Shown here in pieces: positions 1 through 7,872 of a DNA stretch of 64,000 bases (position 1 is its first letter; each line of letters opens with the position of its first letter). This DNA comes from Runella limosa DSM 17973. Its GTDB lineage: Bacteria; Bacteroidota; Bacteroidia; Cytophagales; Spirosomataceae. The notes under the pieces were generated by a model, which was given only the letters and a program-made list of their open reading frames with translations, was not told the origin of the DNA and did no database searches. The stretch lies in contig NZ_AXVJ01000057.1 in NCBI RefSeq assembly GCF_000482465.1, positions 1-64,000 of the forward strand, given 5' to 3'. Position numbers and translations under genes: made by a program.

Positions 1-253
1 ATTCTTTTTCAGCGATTATCTCTTTATAAGCTTGAATCTCTCGCTGAAGGCGAAGAATCTCTTTGTCTTTATCAGAGTTACTAACGCTGGATGGGCTTGA
101 AAAACCTCCTTTTTCGTACTGGGAAACCCAGTTATAAATGTTTGCACTCGAGACGTTAAACTCCTTAGATGTCTTAGCAGCTCCGTGTTCTTTGTAGTAA
201 TTCACTATGGTCAGTTTTTCCTCCTGGCTCCATGATTTTTGATGCTTTCCCAT
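1..253 (-). CDS. IS3-family transposase OrfA, N-terminal part (partial)
   Basis: Translating leftward from the ATG at 253 gives 84 residues starting MGKHQKSWSQEEKLTIVNYY, which runs off the window edge. The protein opens with a helix-turn-helix of the HTH_28/HTH_Tnp_1 type (EEKLTIVNYY...GAAKTSKEFNVSSANIYNWV). It then enters a charged coiled-coil stretch rich in Lys, Glu and Arg (KEILRLQREIQAYKEII), the usual leucine-zipper that follows the DNA-binding domain in OrfA. OrfA binds the IS ends and is normally fused to OrfB by -1 frameshifting to make the active transposase. The frameshift site and OrfB are outside the window. Nothing indicates an early stop within the visible part, so the copy may be intact. 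Confidence 0.8.
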   Translation of the reverse strand, partial: MGKHQKSWSQEEKLTIVNYYKEHGAAKTSKEFNVSSANIYNWVSQYEKGGFSSPSSVSNSDKDKEILRLQREIQAYKEIIAEKE

Positions 254-315
254 TGAATCACAAATTTAAAAGTTATACCCTAATTTGTGTCCAACTTTTT
301 AGCGGGCTAGATTCA
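1..315 (-). mobile_element. End of an IS3-family insertion sequence (truncated by window edge)
   Basis: The segment carries the first part of an orfA transposase reading leftward. Between its start and about 310-315 lies a typical IS3-like outer end: on the minus strand it reads TGAATCTAGCCCGCTAAAAA followed by GTTGGACAC. Many IS3 elements begin with TG and carry a similar run in the terminal repeat. The other end and the target duplication lie outside the window, so the exact boundary (310 or 315) is unproven. Confidence 0.55.
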
Positions 316-439
316 ATCCTAATTAACTTCCACGTTCTAAACATTTTCAACAATGGTCAAAAAACATTTGTGAACGAATACTTTCGTGCATTGCCTGATT
401 CGTAGAGAATAACTTCTATGGTTTCTATTGTGCCCAATT

Positions 440-486
440 CTATGTATCTATGTGGTAAGAAAAAATTTAAACACATAGATACATAG
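440..486. repeat. Perfect 15-bp inverted repeat downstream of hmgA
   Basis: CTATGTATCTATGTG at 440-454 is exactly complementary to CACATAGATACATAG at 472-486, with a 17-nt AT-rich spacer. It is followed by further CACATAG-type half units (about 492-509). It lies just past the hmgA stop at 518 (minus strand) and could act as a transcript end or be a dispersed intergenic repeat. The rest of 316-517 shows no gene. Confidence 0.6.
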
Positions 487-517
487 GATTTACACATAGG
501 GTCACATAGCCCAAAAA

Positions 518-1675
518 TTACTCAATCCAACTCTGATAATACTTCCCATCATCGAGTTTTAACGCCTCATCCGTGAGGGCCAATGGACGGAAAGTATCAA
601 TCATGACGGCCAATTCTTCCGTAGAGGTTTTGCCAATACTCCGCTCATAAGCTCCAGGCGCTGGCCCGTGCGGAATACCCCCAGGGTGAAGCGTCAAATG
701 CCCCTTTTCGATATTGTTCCGACTCATAAAATCCCCGTCCACGTAATATAAAAGCTCATCGGAGTCGATGTTGGAATGGTTGTAGGGGGCAGGAATGCCC
801 TCAGGATGATAGTCGTACAACCGTGGGCAGAACGAACAAACCACAAACGCCTTCGTCTCAAACGTTTGATGCACTGGCGGGGGCTGGTGGATGCGTCCCG
901 TAATGGGTTCAAAATTATGAATCGAAAACCCGTAAGGGAAATTATACCCATCCCAACCGACCACGTCAAAAGGGTGGGTAGGGTAGAGGAGCTCGTACAA
1001 AACGCCCTGTTTTTTTATTTTAATGACAAAATCCCCCTTTTCATCGTGCGTTTCGAGGTCTTGGGGGAGTTTGTAATCACGTTCGCAGAAAGGAGAATGT
1101 TCGAGTAACTGTCCAAACCAATTTCGGTACCGTTTGGGTGTATAAATGGGATGAAACGACTCCGCAAAAAGCAGCCTATTGTTGTCTCCGTCGAAATCAA
1201 TTTGATAAATCATCCCCCGAGGAATGACCAAATAATCGCCATACTCAAATGGAATATTTCCGAGTTGCGTCCTTAAAGTCCCCGTGCCTTGATGAACAAA
1301 AATGAGTTCGTCAGCATCGGCGTTTTTGTAAAAATAGGAACGCAGCGACTGACGAGGGGCTGCCAATCCAATATGAATATCGCTATTGGCCAATATTACT
1401 TTTCTGCTCGCTAAAAAATCGTCTTCCGCAGGGAGGTCAAACCCCTTCAATAAACGAGGTTTAATACTTTTAGCGACGCTAATGTTGGGGCTAACATCCG
1501 TTTCGGAAAGTACTTCACGAATCATCGTTGGGCGATGGACGTGGTACATCAAAGACGACATTCCATCAAAACCGATGGTGCCGAAAAGCTGTTCGTAATG
1601 CAACCCGCCCTCGTCCTTACGAAACTGCGTATGGCGCTTGGGGGGAATATTTCCGAGTTTGTGATAAATAGGCAT
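518..1675 (-). CDS. hmgA: Homogentisate 1,2-dioxygenase
   Basis: The 385-residue protein matches the bacterial homogentisate dioxygenase family in length and layout. This cytosolic Fe(II) enzyme opens the ring of homogentisate to maleylacetoacetate in tyrosine/phenylalanine breakdown. N-terminal residues MPIYHKLGNIPPKRHTQFR and the following LHYEQLFGTIGFDGMSS are family hallmarks. The cupin metal site is seen as PYNHSNIDSDE (His300, Glu307) and HPGGIPHG (His336). The ATG at 1675 is chosen over an upstream in-frame codon at 1708 because it matches the family N-terminus and begins 1 bp after the stop of the MarR gene (TAA-C-ATG), which implies translational coupling. Other tyrosine-pathway genes (maleylacetoacetate isomerase, fumarylacetoacetase, hpd) are not in the window. 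Confidence 0.93.
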   Translation of the reverse strand: MPIYHKLGNIPPKRHTQFRKDEGGLHYEQLFGTIGFDGMSSLMYHVHRPTMIREVLSETDVSPNISVAKSIKPRLLKGFDLPAEDDFLASRKVILANSDIHIGLAAPRQSLRSYFYKNADADELIFVHQGTGTLRTQLGNIPFEYGDYLVIPRGMIYQIDFDGDNNRLLFAESFHPIYTPKRYRNWFGQLLEHSPFCERDYKLPQDLETHDEKGDFVIKIKKQGVLYELLYPTHPFDVVGWDGYNFPYGFSIHNFEPITGRIHQPPPVHQTFETKAFVVCSFCPRLYDYHPEGIPAPYNHSNIDSDELLYYVDGDFMSRNNIEKGHLTLHPGGIPHGPAPGAYERSIGKTSTEELAVMIDTFRPLALTDEALKLDDGKYYQSWIE

Positions 1676-1676
1676 G

Positions 1677-2117
1677 TTATGATGAAGTTGGAATACAGTT
1701 CTGAACAATCATTTCCAGCATTTCTTGGGCTGCTGAAACCGACGCTGGCTCAATTCCTTCAAGGGCTTTTTGGCGAATTTTGGGCACTAATTCCGTCAAT
1801 TTTTCGATGGTTTCAAGCCCTTTTTCGGTAATGGTGAGTTGAAACATCCGCCGATTGGTAGGATGAATATCACGCAGCAAAAAACCATTTTGAACCAACA
1901 ATTCAATGATTCGAGTAACGGATGCTTTATCTTTAAATACTTTCTCCGCTATATCGTTTTGGGTACAATCGGGATATTCGGCGACTGTATTTAAAATCAA
2001 CCATTGGTCAAGAGTAATATCAAACCCGTTGATTTTGAATTGGTTTTGAAAAAACTGACGATATATTTTGACGGTTTTTTCTAAATTGTAGAAAAATGAG
2101 GTCGTTAATTTTTTCAT
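1677..2117 (-). CDS. MarR-family transcriptional regulator
   Basis: A 146-residue winged-helix regulator. The core reads DQWLILNTVAEYPDCTQNDI, then AEKVFKDKASVTRIIELL (recognition helix) and a wing GFLLRDIHPTNRRMFQLTIT, the classical MarR order. The start at 2117 (MKKLTTSFFYN) is preferred. The longer open frame to 2324 runs through AT-rich promoter DNA containing the operator palindrome and is not protein-like. It is the first gene of a two-gene operon with hmgA (1-bp gap), so it probably represses hmgA and itself and is relieved by an aromatic ligand such as homogentisate; the ligand is inference. Confidence 0.85.
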   Translation of the reverse strand: MKKLTTSFFYNLEKTVKIYRQFFQNQFKINGFDITLDQWLILNTVAEYPDCTQNDIAEKVFKDKASVTRIIELLVQNGFLLRDIHPTNRRMFQLTITEKGLETIEKLTELVPKIRQKALEGIEPASVSAAQEMLEMIVQNCIPTSS

Positions 2118-2136
2118 TGATTTTAAATTGTTGTGA

Positions 2137-2144
2137 CAAATATA
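2137..2144 (-). promoter_or_regulatory. Probable -7 element of the marR-hmgA promoter
   Basis: Read on the minus strand this is TATATTTG, an exact match to the Bacteroidota -7 consensus TAnnTTTG, 20 bp upstream of the marR start. A TTG (-33-like) lies 23 bp further up inside the adjacent palindrome, slightly long for the usual 19-21 bp spacer. Confidence 0.5.
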
Positions 2145-2152
2145 TTTAAAAT

Positions 2153-2176
2153 CAATAGTTGATATATCAATTATTG
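2153..2176. promoter_or_regulatory. Palindromic MarR operator candidate
   Basis: A 24-bp palindrome with one mismatched pair. Its core TTGATATATCAA (2159-2170) is perfect, extended outward by AATA/TATT and a C/G pair. The size and TTGA...TCAA core are typical of MarR-family operators. It overlaps the -33 side of the marR-hmgA promoter and lies about 93 bp upstream of the divergent gene at 2269, so autoregulation is likely and cross-regulation possible. Confidence 0.7.
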
Positions 2177-2268
2177 GCAAAAATATTTTAAAAATTTGCT
2201 TCAAAATTTTTCTTTGAATGAATTGTGTTATTTTTAGGTTCATTAGCAAACAATTTAGCCATAAGACG

Positions 2269-3003
2269 ATGAAAAAGATGTTTATCAGCCTGCTTTTCAT
2301 TGGGTATTGTTTACACGCTTTCACCCAAGATAAAAAAGCGTACAGCTACTTTTTGCCTGAAACCAAAATGACCGATCAAGATGCACGTATCGAAGTGAAC
2401 CAAAAAGGAGATACCGTTTTGGTAGCTTTCTATCGAGCATTAGAGGCAGTTAATAAGACCAATAATACCTTTACAAAGGTGTATAAAGGAACACCCTTCT
2501 TTAAAAACGGTTGGTTCAAGGGGAAAACGGTTGAGAAAAATGGGCACGAGGCCGAGTATTTGATGGCTTATAACCAACAAAAAGGCGTGCTTCACGTCAT
2601 GGCTAATCCACTTTTGGAGGCGGTTACGATGAAGCCAACCGAGTTTGTGCTTCAAAACCACCGTTTTGTACTACTCAAAAATCAATACTACGAGCCTATT
2701 TATGAGGGGAAAACGATGATTTTGAAAGAACACCAATGTTTGCTACATTCAAAAAGTAGTGCCCAAAACACGGGTTATGAGGCATCGGGGAGTGAGAGCG
2801 AATATGAAGGAGAATTTATCAAAACGACGAAATATTACTGGTACGAAGATGGTAAACTTTCGGGCATTCCAACAGGAAAACGCTTTTTTAAACTGTTTGG
2901 AAATCAGGCAAAAGAAATGGAAATGTTTGCCAAAGAACGCCAACTTACGCCGACTACCGAAAAGGGCATGATTGAAATCGTTAAAAATTTTAACCCACTT
3001 TGA
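2269..3003 (+). CDS. Secreted protein of unknown function
   Basis: Translation from the ATG at 2269 gives 244 residues with a clear Sec signal peptide (MKKMFISLLFIGYCLHAFTQ, cleavage likely after AFT/Q). A longer frame back to 2218 lacks a signal-like start. The mature part alternates beta-rich segments with charged turns and has no catalytic motif that I recognise. There is a Tyr/Glu-rich middle (YEPIYEGKTMILKEHQCLLH) and an ending in KNFNPL. It is divergent from marR-hmgA and 78 bp before the DUF2911 gene. Probably a periplasmic or surface protein restricted to Bacteroidota; function unknown. Confidence 0.75.
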   Translation: MKKMFISLLFIGYCLHAFTQDKKAYSYFLPETKMTDQDARIEVNQKGDTVLVAFYRALEAVNKTNNTFTKVYKGTPFFKNGWFKGKTVEKNGHEAEYLMAYNQQKGVLHVMANPLLEAVTMKPTEFVLQNHRFVLLKNQYYEPIYEGKTMILKEHQCLLHSKSSAQNTGYEASGSESEYEGEFIKTTKYYWYEDGKLSGIPTGKRFFKLFGNQAKEMEMFAKERQLTPTTEKGMIEIVKNFNPL

Positions 3004-3081
3004 CAACTTTCTCACAGAAGTTCCGTTTCTTAGTAGTTCAACCTAATCATTTATTCTTACAAATATTCTTACAAACAACAA

Positions 3082-3588
3082 ATGAAAAATTTATTCGCAA
3101 CTCTGTTTTGTATGCTTGTTGCATTGACATTTGCCTACAGCCAAAATCCTCCAGCGAGCCCACGCGTAACCGCTGAAAATGGTAACATCAAAATCGTATA
3201 TGGCCAACCCTCTAAAAAAGGTCGCGTGATTTTTGGGGCTGAAGGAAGCCAAAGCTTAGAAAAGTACGGTAAAGTATGGCGTACAGGTGCCAACGAAGCG
3301 ACCGTTATTACGTTCAAAAAAGACGGAAAGTTAGGTGGCAAAGACGTGAAAGCAGGAGATTATGCTTTCTTTACAATTCCTGGTGAGAAAGAATGGGTAA
3401 TCATTTTGAACAGTGAAGTAAAACAATGGGGTGCTTACAACTACAAGCAAGACAAAGACGTACTTCGCGTGACCGTACCTGCTACCACCTCAGCAAGTCC
3501 AGTTGAAAAACTTACCATCGAAGCCAAAGACAACGCAATTGTATTGGGATGGGACACCGCAGGTTTCTCGGTTCCAGTGAAATTCTAA
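3082..3588 (+). CDS. DUF2911 family secreted protein
   Basis: 168 residues. A signal peptide (MKNLFATLFCMLVALTFAYS-Q) is followed by the DUF2911 signature: ASPR near the mature start, IKIVYGQPSKKGRVIFG, then KYGKVWRTGANEATVITF, DVKAGDYAFFTIPG and EWVIILN, ending with W-G-x-Y-x-Y and a beta strand. The domain fills the whole mature protein, as in most family members. Its molecular function is unknown; proteins of this family are exported and common in Bacteroidota. It is closed by a strong terminator 22 bp downstream, so it may be the last gene of a short unit with the gene at 2269. Confidence 0.88.
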   Translation: MKNLFATLFCMLVALTFAYSQNPPASPRVTAENGNIKIVYGQPSKKGRVIFGAEGSQSLEKYGKVWRTGANEATVITFKKDGKLGGKDVKAGDYAFFTIPGEKEWVIILNSEVKQWGAYNYKQDKDVLRVTVPATTSASPVEKLTIEAKDNAIVLGWDTAGFSVPVKF

Positions 3589-3610
3589 TAACGCTAATAA
3601 TACATTTAGA

Positions 3611-3639
3611 AGCCCAGCCATTTGGTTGGGCTTTTTTTG
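3611..3639 (+). terminator. Intrinsic terminator after the DUF2911 gene
   Basis: A 9-bp stem (AGCCCAGCC/GGTTGGGCT, with one G-U pair) around an ATTT loop, followed by seven Ts. Confidence 0.85.
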
Positions 3640-3716
3640 TGTTTTAATGCAGTATGGTATTGATAATTAAGCCTTTGTCCAGTATCGTCAAAAACAAACC
3701 TTCCTTAACTTTACCA

Positions 3717-4679
3717 ATGATGAAACGATTTTTATATGCTTTCTTATTTCTAGTCTTGATAGTTTGCTTGGCAGGATTATCCTTGGCGTATTGGCCAAAC
3801 AAATGGCGTATTGATAATAAAGGTATTACCCCAGAACAAGCTACGTCTTTACGTCAAAACTACGAAGGATCACATCATTTGATGAAAACTTCGGATGGTG
3901 AAACCCTCTTCCTACGTCGATGGAATCCCGATTCATTAACTCCTGCTAGAAAGGACATTGCCGTACTTATTTTTCACGGTTTTACGGCCTATAGTGGTCC
4001 TTACAGCATGGCGGCCATTCCATTTTCGAAGGGCGGCTATACCACATTTGGCCTTGATTACCGAGGCCACGGGCTCTCGGGTGGAAACCGTGGCGATAGC
4101 CCAAACAAAGAGAGATGGATTGCCGACTTGGCGGAAGCAATCGTTTACCTCAAGAAATTGGGATTCTCAAAAGTGGTAGTGATGGGACATAGCTTAGGGG
4201 TGGCTTCAACGATTTGCGCGGCCAATGCTGTTCCTAACGAAGTGGCAGGGTTGGTACTTCTTTCGGGTGCATACGAGAGTCGGCCTGGGCTGAACAAGCC
4301 AATGAACCCGTTTGTAAAAGCCAAAATCATCGCAAGTGCGGTCTTTCGCCCTTCGTTCCAGTCGGTGGAGTATTATCGGGAAGGGATGACTGTTACGCCT
4401 GATACGTTGTTTACTTTTCATTATACCCCAAGATTTGTGACAATGTTGGATGTAAAACAACTTCGGCTTCCTGCGCAGTTGAATATACCCGTTTTGGTGG
4501 GAGTAGGGGACAAAGACGAATTATTTGCAATTGATAAGGTCAAAGAGTTTTATAATTTAGTGCCAGGCAACAAGAAAGAATTTTACGTAATGAAAGACGC
4601 CACCCACGCCAAAATCCCCGTAGAAAGCTGGGAGGGAATTGCGAAATGGCTTGACAAAACGTATGTGTTACAGCAATAA
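3717..4679 (+). CDS. Alpha/beta hydrolase (monoacylglycerol lipase-like), membrane-anchored
   Basis: 320 residues starting MMKRFLYAFLFLVLIVCLAG, an N-terminal membrane anchor or signal. The longer frame from 3654 adds residues that overlap the preceding terminator region and is not favoured. The fold is read from the oxyanion motif FHGF, GLDYRGHGLSGG, the nucleophile elbow GHSLG (Ser159), the acid VGVGDKD (Asp265) and the late histidine DATH (His297), a complete triad. The pattern RGHGxSxG is that of the Hydrolase_4/monoglyceride lipase group. The substrate is not predictable beyond an ester or acylglycerol. It stands alone between the terminator at 3611 and the TIM-barrel gene. Confidence 0.82.
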   Translation: MMKRFLYAFLFLVLIVCLAGLSLAYWPNKWRIDNKGITPEQATSLRQNYEGSHHLMKTSDGETLFLRRWNPDSLTPARKDIAVLIFHGFTAYSGPYSMAAIPFSKGGYTTFGLDYRGHGLSGGNRGDSPNKERWIADLAEAIVYLKKLGFSKVVVMGHSLGVASTICAANAVPNEVAGLVLLSGAYESRPGLNKPMNPFVKAKIIASAVFRPSFQSVEYYREGMTVTPDTLFTFHYTPRFVTMLDVKQLRLPAQLNIPVLVGVGDKDELFAIDKVKEFYNLVPGNKKEFYVMKDATHAKIPVESWEGIAKWLDKTYVLQQ

Positions 4680-4786
4680 ATTGCCTTCTAAATCATCTTC
4701 GAGTACTACTATCTCAAAAGAAAGTTTTCAAGACAACAATAAATTTGGGTCGTTTTTGGCTTTTAAGCAGATAAACCCATGTTTTT

Positions 4787-5722
4787 ATGCAAATTACCCG
4801 TCGTCAGACTTTGTCTTTACTCACCGCTACCACAGGAATGAGTATGTTGCCAGAAACCTCGCAAGCCGTTGAGCCTGCCAAATCAGCCTCTTTTGTGCCT
4901 TGCCTCAATATGAGCACCATTCGAGGGCAAAAATTAGGATACGTCAAAGAACTAGAAACGGCTTCTAAAGCAGGGTTTCGTTCGGTTGAAATTTGGATGG
5001 ATACCCTCCAAGAATTTATAAAAAATGGGAATACCCCCGCTCAAGCCCGAAAAGTGGCAGCGGATTTTGGTATAAAGCTCGAAAATGCCATCGGTTTTGC
5101 GGCTTGGATTGTTGACGATGAATCAGCAAGAGCCAAAGGCGTGGATCAACTCAAACGGGAAATGGAGCTGTTGGCAGAAGTTGGCTGTATGCGCGTAGCG
5201 ACCCCGCCAGTTGGAGCACAAGCCCCTCAAGCCCCTCGCATCGACCTTCAAAAAGCGGCCGACCGTTACCGTACTATTCTTGAAATAAGCGACCAAACCA
5301 AAGTAATTCCGCAATTGGAACTGTGGGGCTTTTCCAAAAACCTCAATAAACTCAGTGAAGTAATGTACGTGGCGGTGGAGAGTGGCCACCCGTCGGCGCG
5401 GTTGCTATTGGATGTATATCATTTGTTCAAAGGCGGCTCAAGCCTAGATACCCTCAAGTTGGTGGGTAAACCTGGCGTTGAAATATTCCACATCAATGAT
5501 TATCCTGCAAATTTTCCGAAAGAAACCATCGTAGATGCTGACCGCGTGTATCCAGGTGATGGAATTGCGCCCATTGGCCAAATTTTGAAGACCATCAAAA
5601 ACCCAGAGCGGCCCATTGTGCTTTCGTTGGAGGTATTCAATAAGACCTATTATGCCCAAGATGCCCTTGAAGTTGCCAAAATGGGCTTGGCAAAAATCAA
5701 TAAAGTCATCGCGGGGATTTGA
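4787..5722 (+). CDS. Exported sugar phosphate isomerase/epimerase-like TIM barrel
   Basis: 311 residues. The N-terminus TRRQTLSLLTA carries a twin-arginine-like RRxxLxx motif followed by a hydrophobic stretch and an Ala-rich cleavage region, so Tat export is likely. The rest is a xylose-isomerase-like TIM barrel (AP_endonuc_2). The four expected metal ligands can be placed at the ends of strands: Glu in PQLELWG, Asp in LLLDVYH, His in IFHINDYP and Glu in LSLEVFN. Related Tat-exported proteins in Bacteroidota are annotated as sugar isomerases or epimerases and often sit near oxidoreductases; here no such neighbour is present, so the substrate stays unknown. Confidence 0.8.
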   Translation: MQITRRQTLSLLTATTGMSMLPETSQAVEPAKSASFVPCLNMSTIRGQKLGYVKELETASKAGFRSVEIWMDTLQEFIKNGNTPAQARKVAADFGIKLENAIGFAAWIVDDESARAKGVDQLKREMELLAEVGCMRVATPPVGAQAPQAPRIDLQKAADRYRTILEISDQTKVIPQLELWGFSKNLNKLSEVMYVAVESGHPSARLLLDVYHLFKGGSSLDTLKLVGKPGVEIFHINDYPANFPKETIVDADRVYPGDGIAPIGQILKTIKNPERPIVLSLEVFNKTYYAQDALEVAKMGLAKINKVIAGI

Positions 5723-5735
5723 TTTTCGTACAGAA

Positions 5736-5767
5736 TCTAAACGCTTTGCACGATATTTGCGTTTAGA
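5736..5767. promoter_or_regulatory. Inverted repeat between the TIM-barrel gene and the BatA-like gene
   Basis: TCTAAACGC (5736-5744) and GCGTTTAGA (5759-5767) form a perfect 9-bp inverted repeat with a 14-nt spacer. No T-run follows, so an operator or weak RNA hairpin is more likely than a terminator. Confidence 0.35.
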
Positions 5768-5799
5768 GTTCTAACGACTACCGATAACACCAAACCTGA

Positions 5800-7857
5800 A
5801 TGCAATTTCTTTTTCCGACCTTTTTGTGGAGTTTACTGGCAGTGGGGATTCCAATTGCCATTCACTTGTTCAATTTTCGCCGCACCCGCCGTATTTACTT
5901 TTCCAACGTCTCGTTGTTGAAAAACGTAGAGATGGAAACAAGTTCGTTTCGACGTTTGAAACAGTACTTGATATTGGCAACCCGGGTACTTGCCATTGCG
6001 GCCTTGGCGTTGGCATTTGCCCAGCCCTATCTTCCAAGCGAAAACAAATCTGGAACCAATGCCCAAAGCGTGACGAGTGTTTATTTGGACAATTCGTTCT
6101 CGATGCAAAACGAAGATAATAACCAACGTTTTTTTGACATTGCCACAGGAAAGCTCGATCAATTGTTGACGCTGTTCAGGAATGCCACCCGTTTGCAGTT
6201 GATTACCAATGACTTTGATGCCCAAGAGCAACAGCTCACAACGACCGACCGCATCAAAGACCGCTTGACTACCCTCAAGCTTTCACACACGCCACGGTCG
6301 CTACCAAGTATTTACAAACGTCAGGTGAATTTGATGTCGCGGTACGCAGGAAGTGGTAAAAATCAGTTTTTTTGGTTTTCCGACTTTCAAAAAAGTACCG
6401 TTGGTGACGTAGCAAGCCTTAAAGTTGATTCTACCAATCGGTTGTTTATTGTGCCTGTGCAAGCCGTTGCGAATCAAAATGTGTATGTTGATTCGGTGTG
6501 GTTGAATACACCTTTTGTACGGGAATTTCAGAACAATATCTTGTACGTTCGGGTCAGTAACTCAGGGAATGATGACGTTCAAAATATGGTTGTCAAATTG
6601 TTTTTGGACGATGTTCAGGTTTCGACCGCGCCCGTCAACCTTTCTCCCAAAGGGTCGGCGACGGCTTCTTTCAATTTTAATGTTCGCGGGAAAGGTTTCA
6701 AACGGGGTCGAGTTGTATTTGACGATTTGCCCATTACGTTTGACAACGAATACTTTTTTGTGCTAAACGCTTCGCCCGTCATCCGCGTCTTGCATTTGTA
6801 CGGACAAGCAAACCCCAACCGTTCGATTGAAAATGTGTTTGCTAACGACAGCCTGTTTGCCATGCGTAGCCTCAACGCTAATAATGCCGACATTGGCTTA
6901 TTGAAGCAGACCGATTTGGTCGTTATAGAAAGTGTAGAACGGGTAGAAGGAGCGATGCGCACCGAATTAGAAAATTTCGTCCGTAAAGGAGGAAGCATTT
7001 TGGTTGTTCCCCCATCAAACCCCGATATAGCTTCTTACGGAGGGTTTTTAAGCGCCCTTGGTGTAAATTCATTGAGTGAACGCACTTCTAACGAACCCAT
7101 TCCATTGACCAACCCTGAGCGGAAAAGTCCGTTTTTTAGTGATGTTTTTGAGCAATCCATTCGCCAAGAGAACCTTGAATTACCAGTTTCAAAGCCCGTT
7201 TGGCAATGGCAAGCAGGTGGGGCAAAGTTGTTGAGTTTGCGGAGTGGGGACGTTTTCTTGAGTCAGTCGGCGGTTCAGCGGGGCAAGGTTTATGTCTTGG
7301 CAAATCCGCTTACGGAAGCTTTTGGAAGCTTTGCTCAAAATGCACTTTTTGTGCCAGTGATGTACAAAATTGCCGCGCAAAGCGTACGTGAACAGCGGAC
7401 AGCCTATTCGTTTGATGAAAATAATATCGCACTGACTGTGCCAGATTTGCCACAAAATACGATTTTTAAACTCAAAAAAGGTAAAATAGAGTTGATTCCA
7501 GTTCAACGCTTGAATGGAAATCAATTGACGCTCGAATTACCGAAAAGCAACCAATTAACCACCGAACAAGACATGGAGTCGGGCTATTATGAGTTGCAAA
7601 AAGACGGACAAACCGTTCAATTGCTGGCCCTGAATCACGACAATCAAGAATCGCAATTAGATTATTACACGCCCGATGAACTTCGGAAACTATTCGCCAA
7701 TCAGCCCAACGTACAAGTGTTTGATCACGTGGCAGACGGTGATTTTGTGAAAGAGTTTCAAAAACAAAACATTGGTGTCAGCCTTTGGAAATATTTCTTG
7801 TGGGCGGCGTTGGCGTTTTTGCTTTTAGAAATCTTAGTCATTCGTTTGATAAAATAA
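5800..7857 (+). CDS. BatA-domain (aerotolerance-like) membrane protein
   Basis: 685 residues. The N-terminus QFLFPTFLWSLLAVGIPIAIHLFNFRR plus KQYLILATRVLAIAALALAFAQP is the double-helix BatA/TIGR02226 region. It is followed by a von Willebrand A-like start VYLDNSFSMQNE, in which the usual DxSxS metal site appears as DNSFSM. A long periplasmic middle contains beta-rich repeats and a DUF4159/glutamine-amidotransferase-like stretch (LKQTDLVVIESVERV...GGSILVVPPSNPD). A single transmembrane helix (WKYFLWAALAFLLLEILVIRL) ends the chain. Such proteins are usually encoded beside MoxR, DUF58 and BatA/B/D genes; none are found here, so this is an orphan copy. Its role is probably envelope-related but undefined. 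Confidence 0.8.
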   Translation: MQFLFPTFLWSLLAVGIPIAIHLFNFRRTRRIYFSNVSLLKNVEMETSSFRRLKQYLILATRVLAIAALALAFAQPYLPSENKSGTNAQSVTSVYLDNSFSMQNEDNNQRFFDIATGKLDQLLTLFRNATRLQLITNDFDAQEQQLTTTDRIKDRLTTLKLSHTPRSLPSIYKRQVNLMSRYAGSGKNQFFWFSDFQKSTVGDVASLKVDSTNRLFIVPVQAVANQNVYVDSVWLNTPFVREFQNNILYVRVSNSGNDDVQNMVVKLFLDDVQVSTAPVNLSPKGSATASFNFNVRGKGFKRGRVVFDDLPITFDNEYFFVLNASPVIRVLHLYGQANPNRSIENVFANDSLFAMRSLNANNADIGLLKQTDLVVIESVERVEGAMRTELENFVRKGGSILVVPPSNPDIASYGGFLSALGVNSLSERTSNEPIPLTNPERKSPFFSDVFEQSIRQENLELPVSKPVWQWQAGGAKLLSLRSGDVFLSQSAVQRGKVYVLANPLTEAFGSFAQNALFVPVMYKIAAQSVREQRTAYSFDENNIALTVPDLPQNTIFKLKKGKIELIPVQRLNGNQLTLELPKSNQLTTEQDMESGYYELQKDGQTVQLLALNHDNQESQLDYYTPDELRKLFANQPNVQVFDHVADGDFVKEFQKQNIGVSLWKYFLWAALAFLLLEILVIRLIK

Positions 7858-7872
7858 AGGGGTTTCCGTACC

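Noticed and set aside
1535-1831. 98-residue frame on the plus strand opposite hmgA/marR
   Set aside because: Antisense shadow of two genes with clear family motifs; no motif of its own.
2118-2324. N-terminal extension of the MarR protein
   Set aside because: The frame crosses the operator palindrome and promoter and is AT-rich; the family start is at 2117.
4639-4872. 77-residue frame overlapping the hydrolase end and TIM-barrel start
   Set aside because: It overlaps both real genes in another frame and has no signal or motif.
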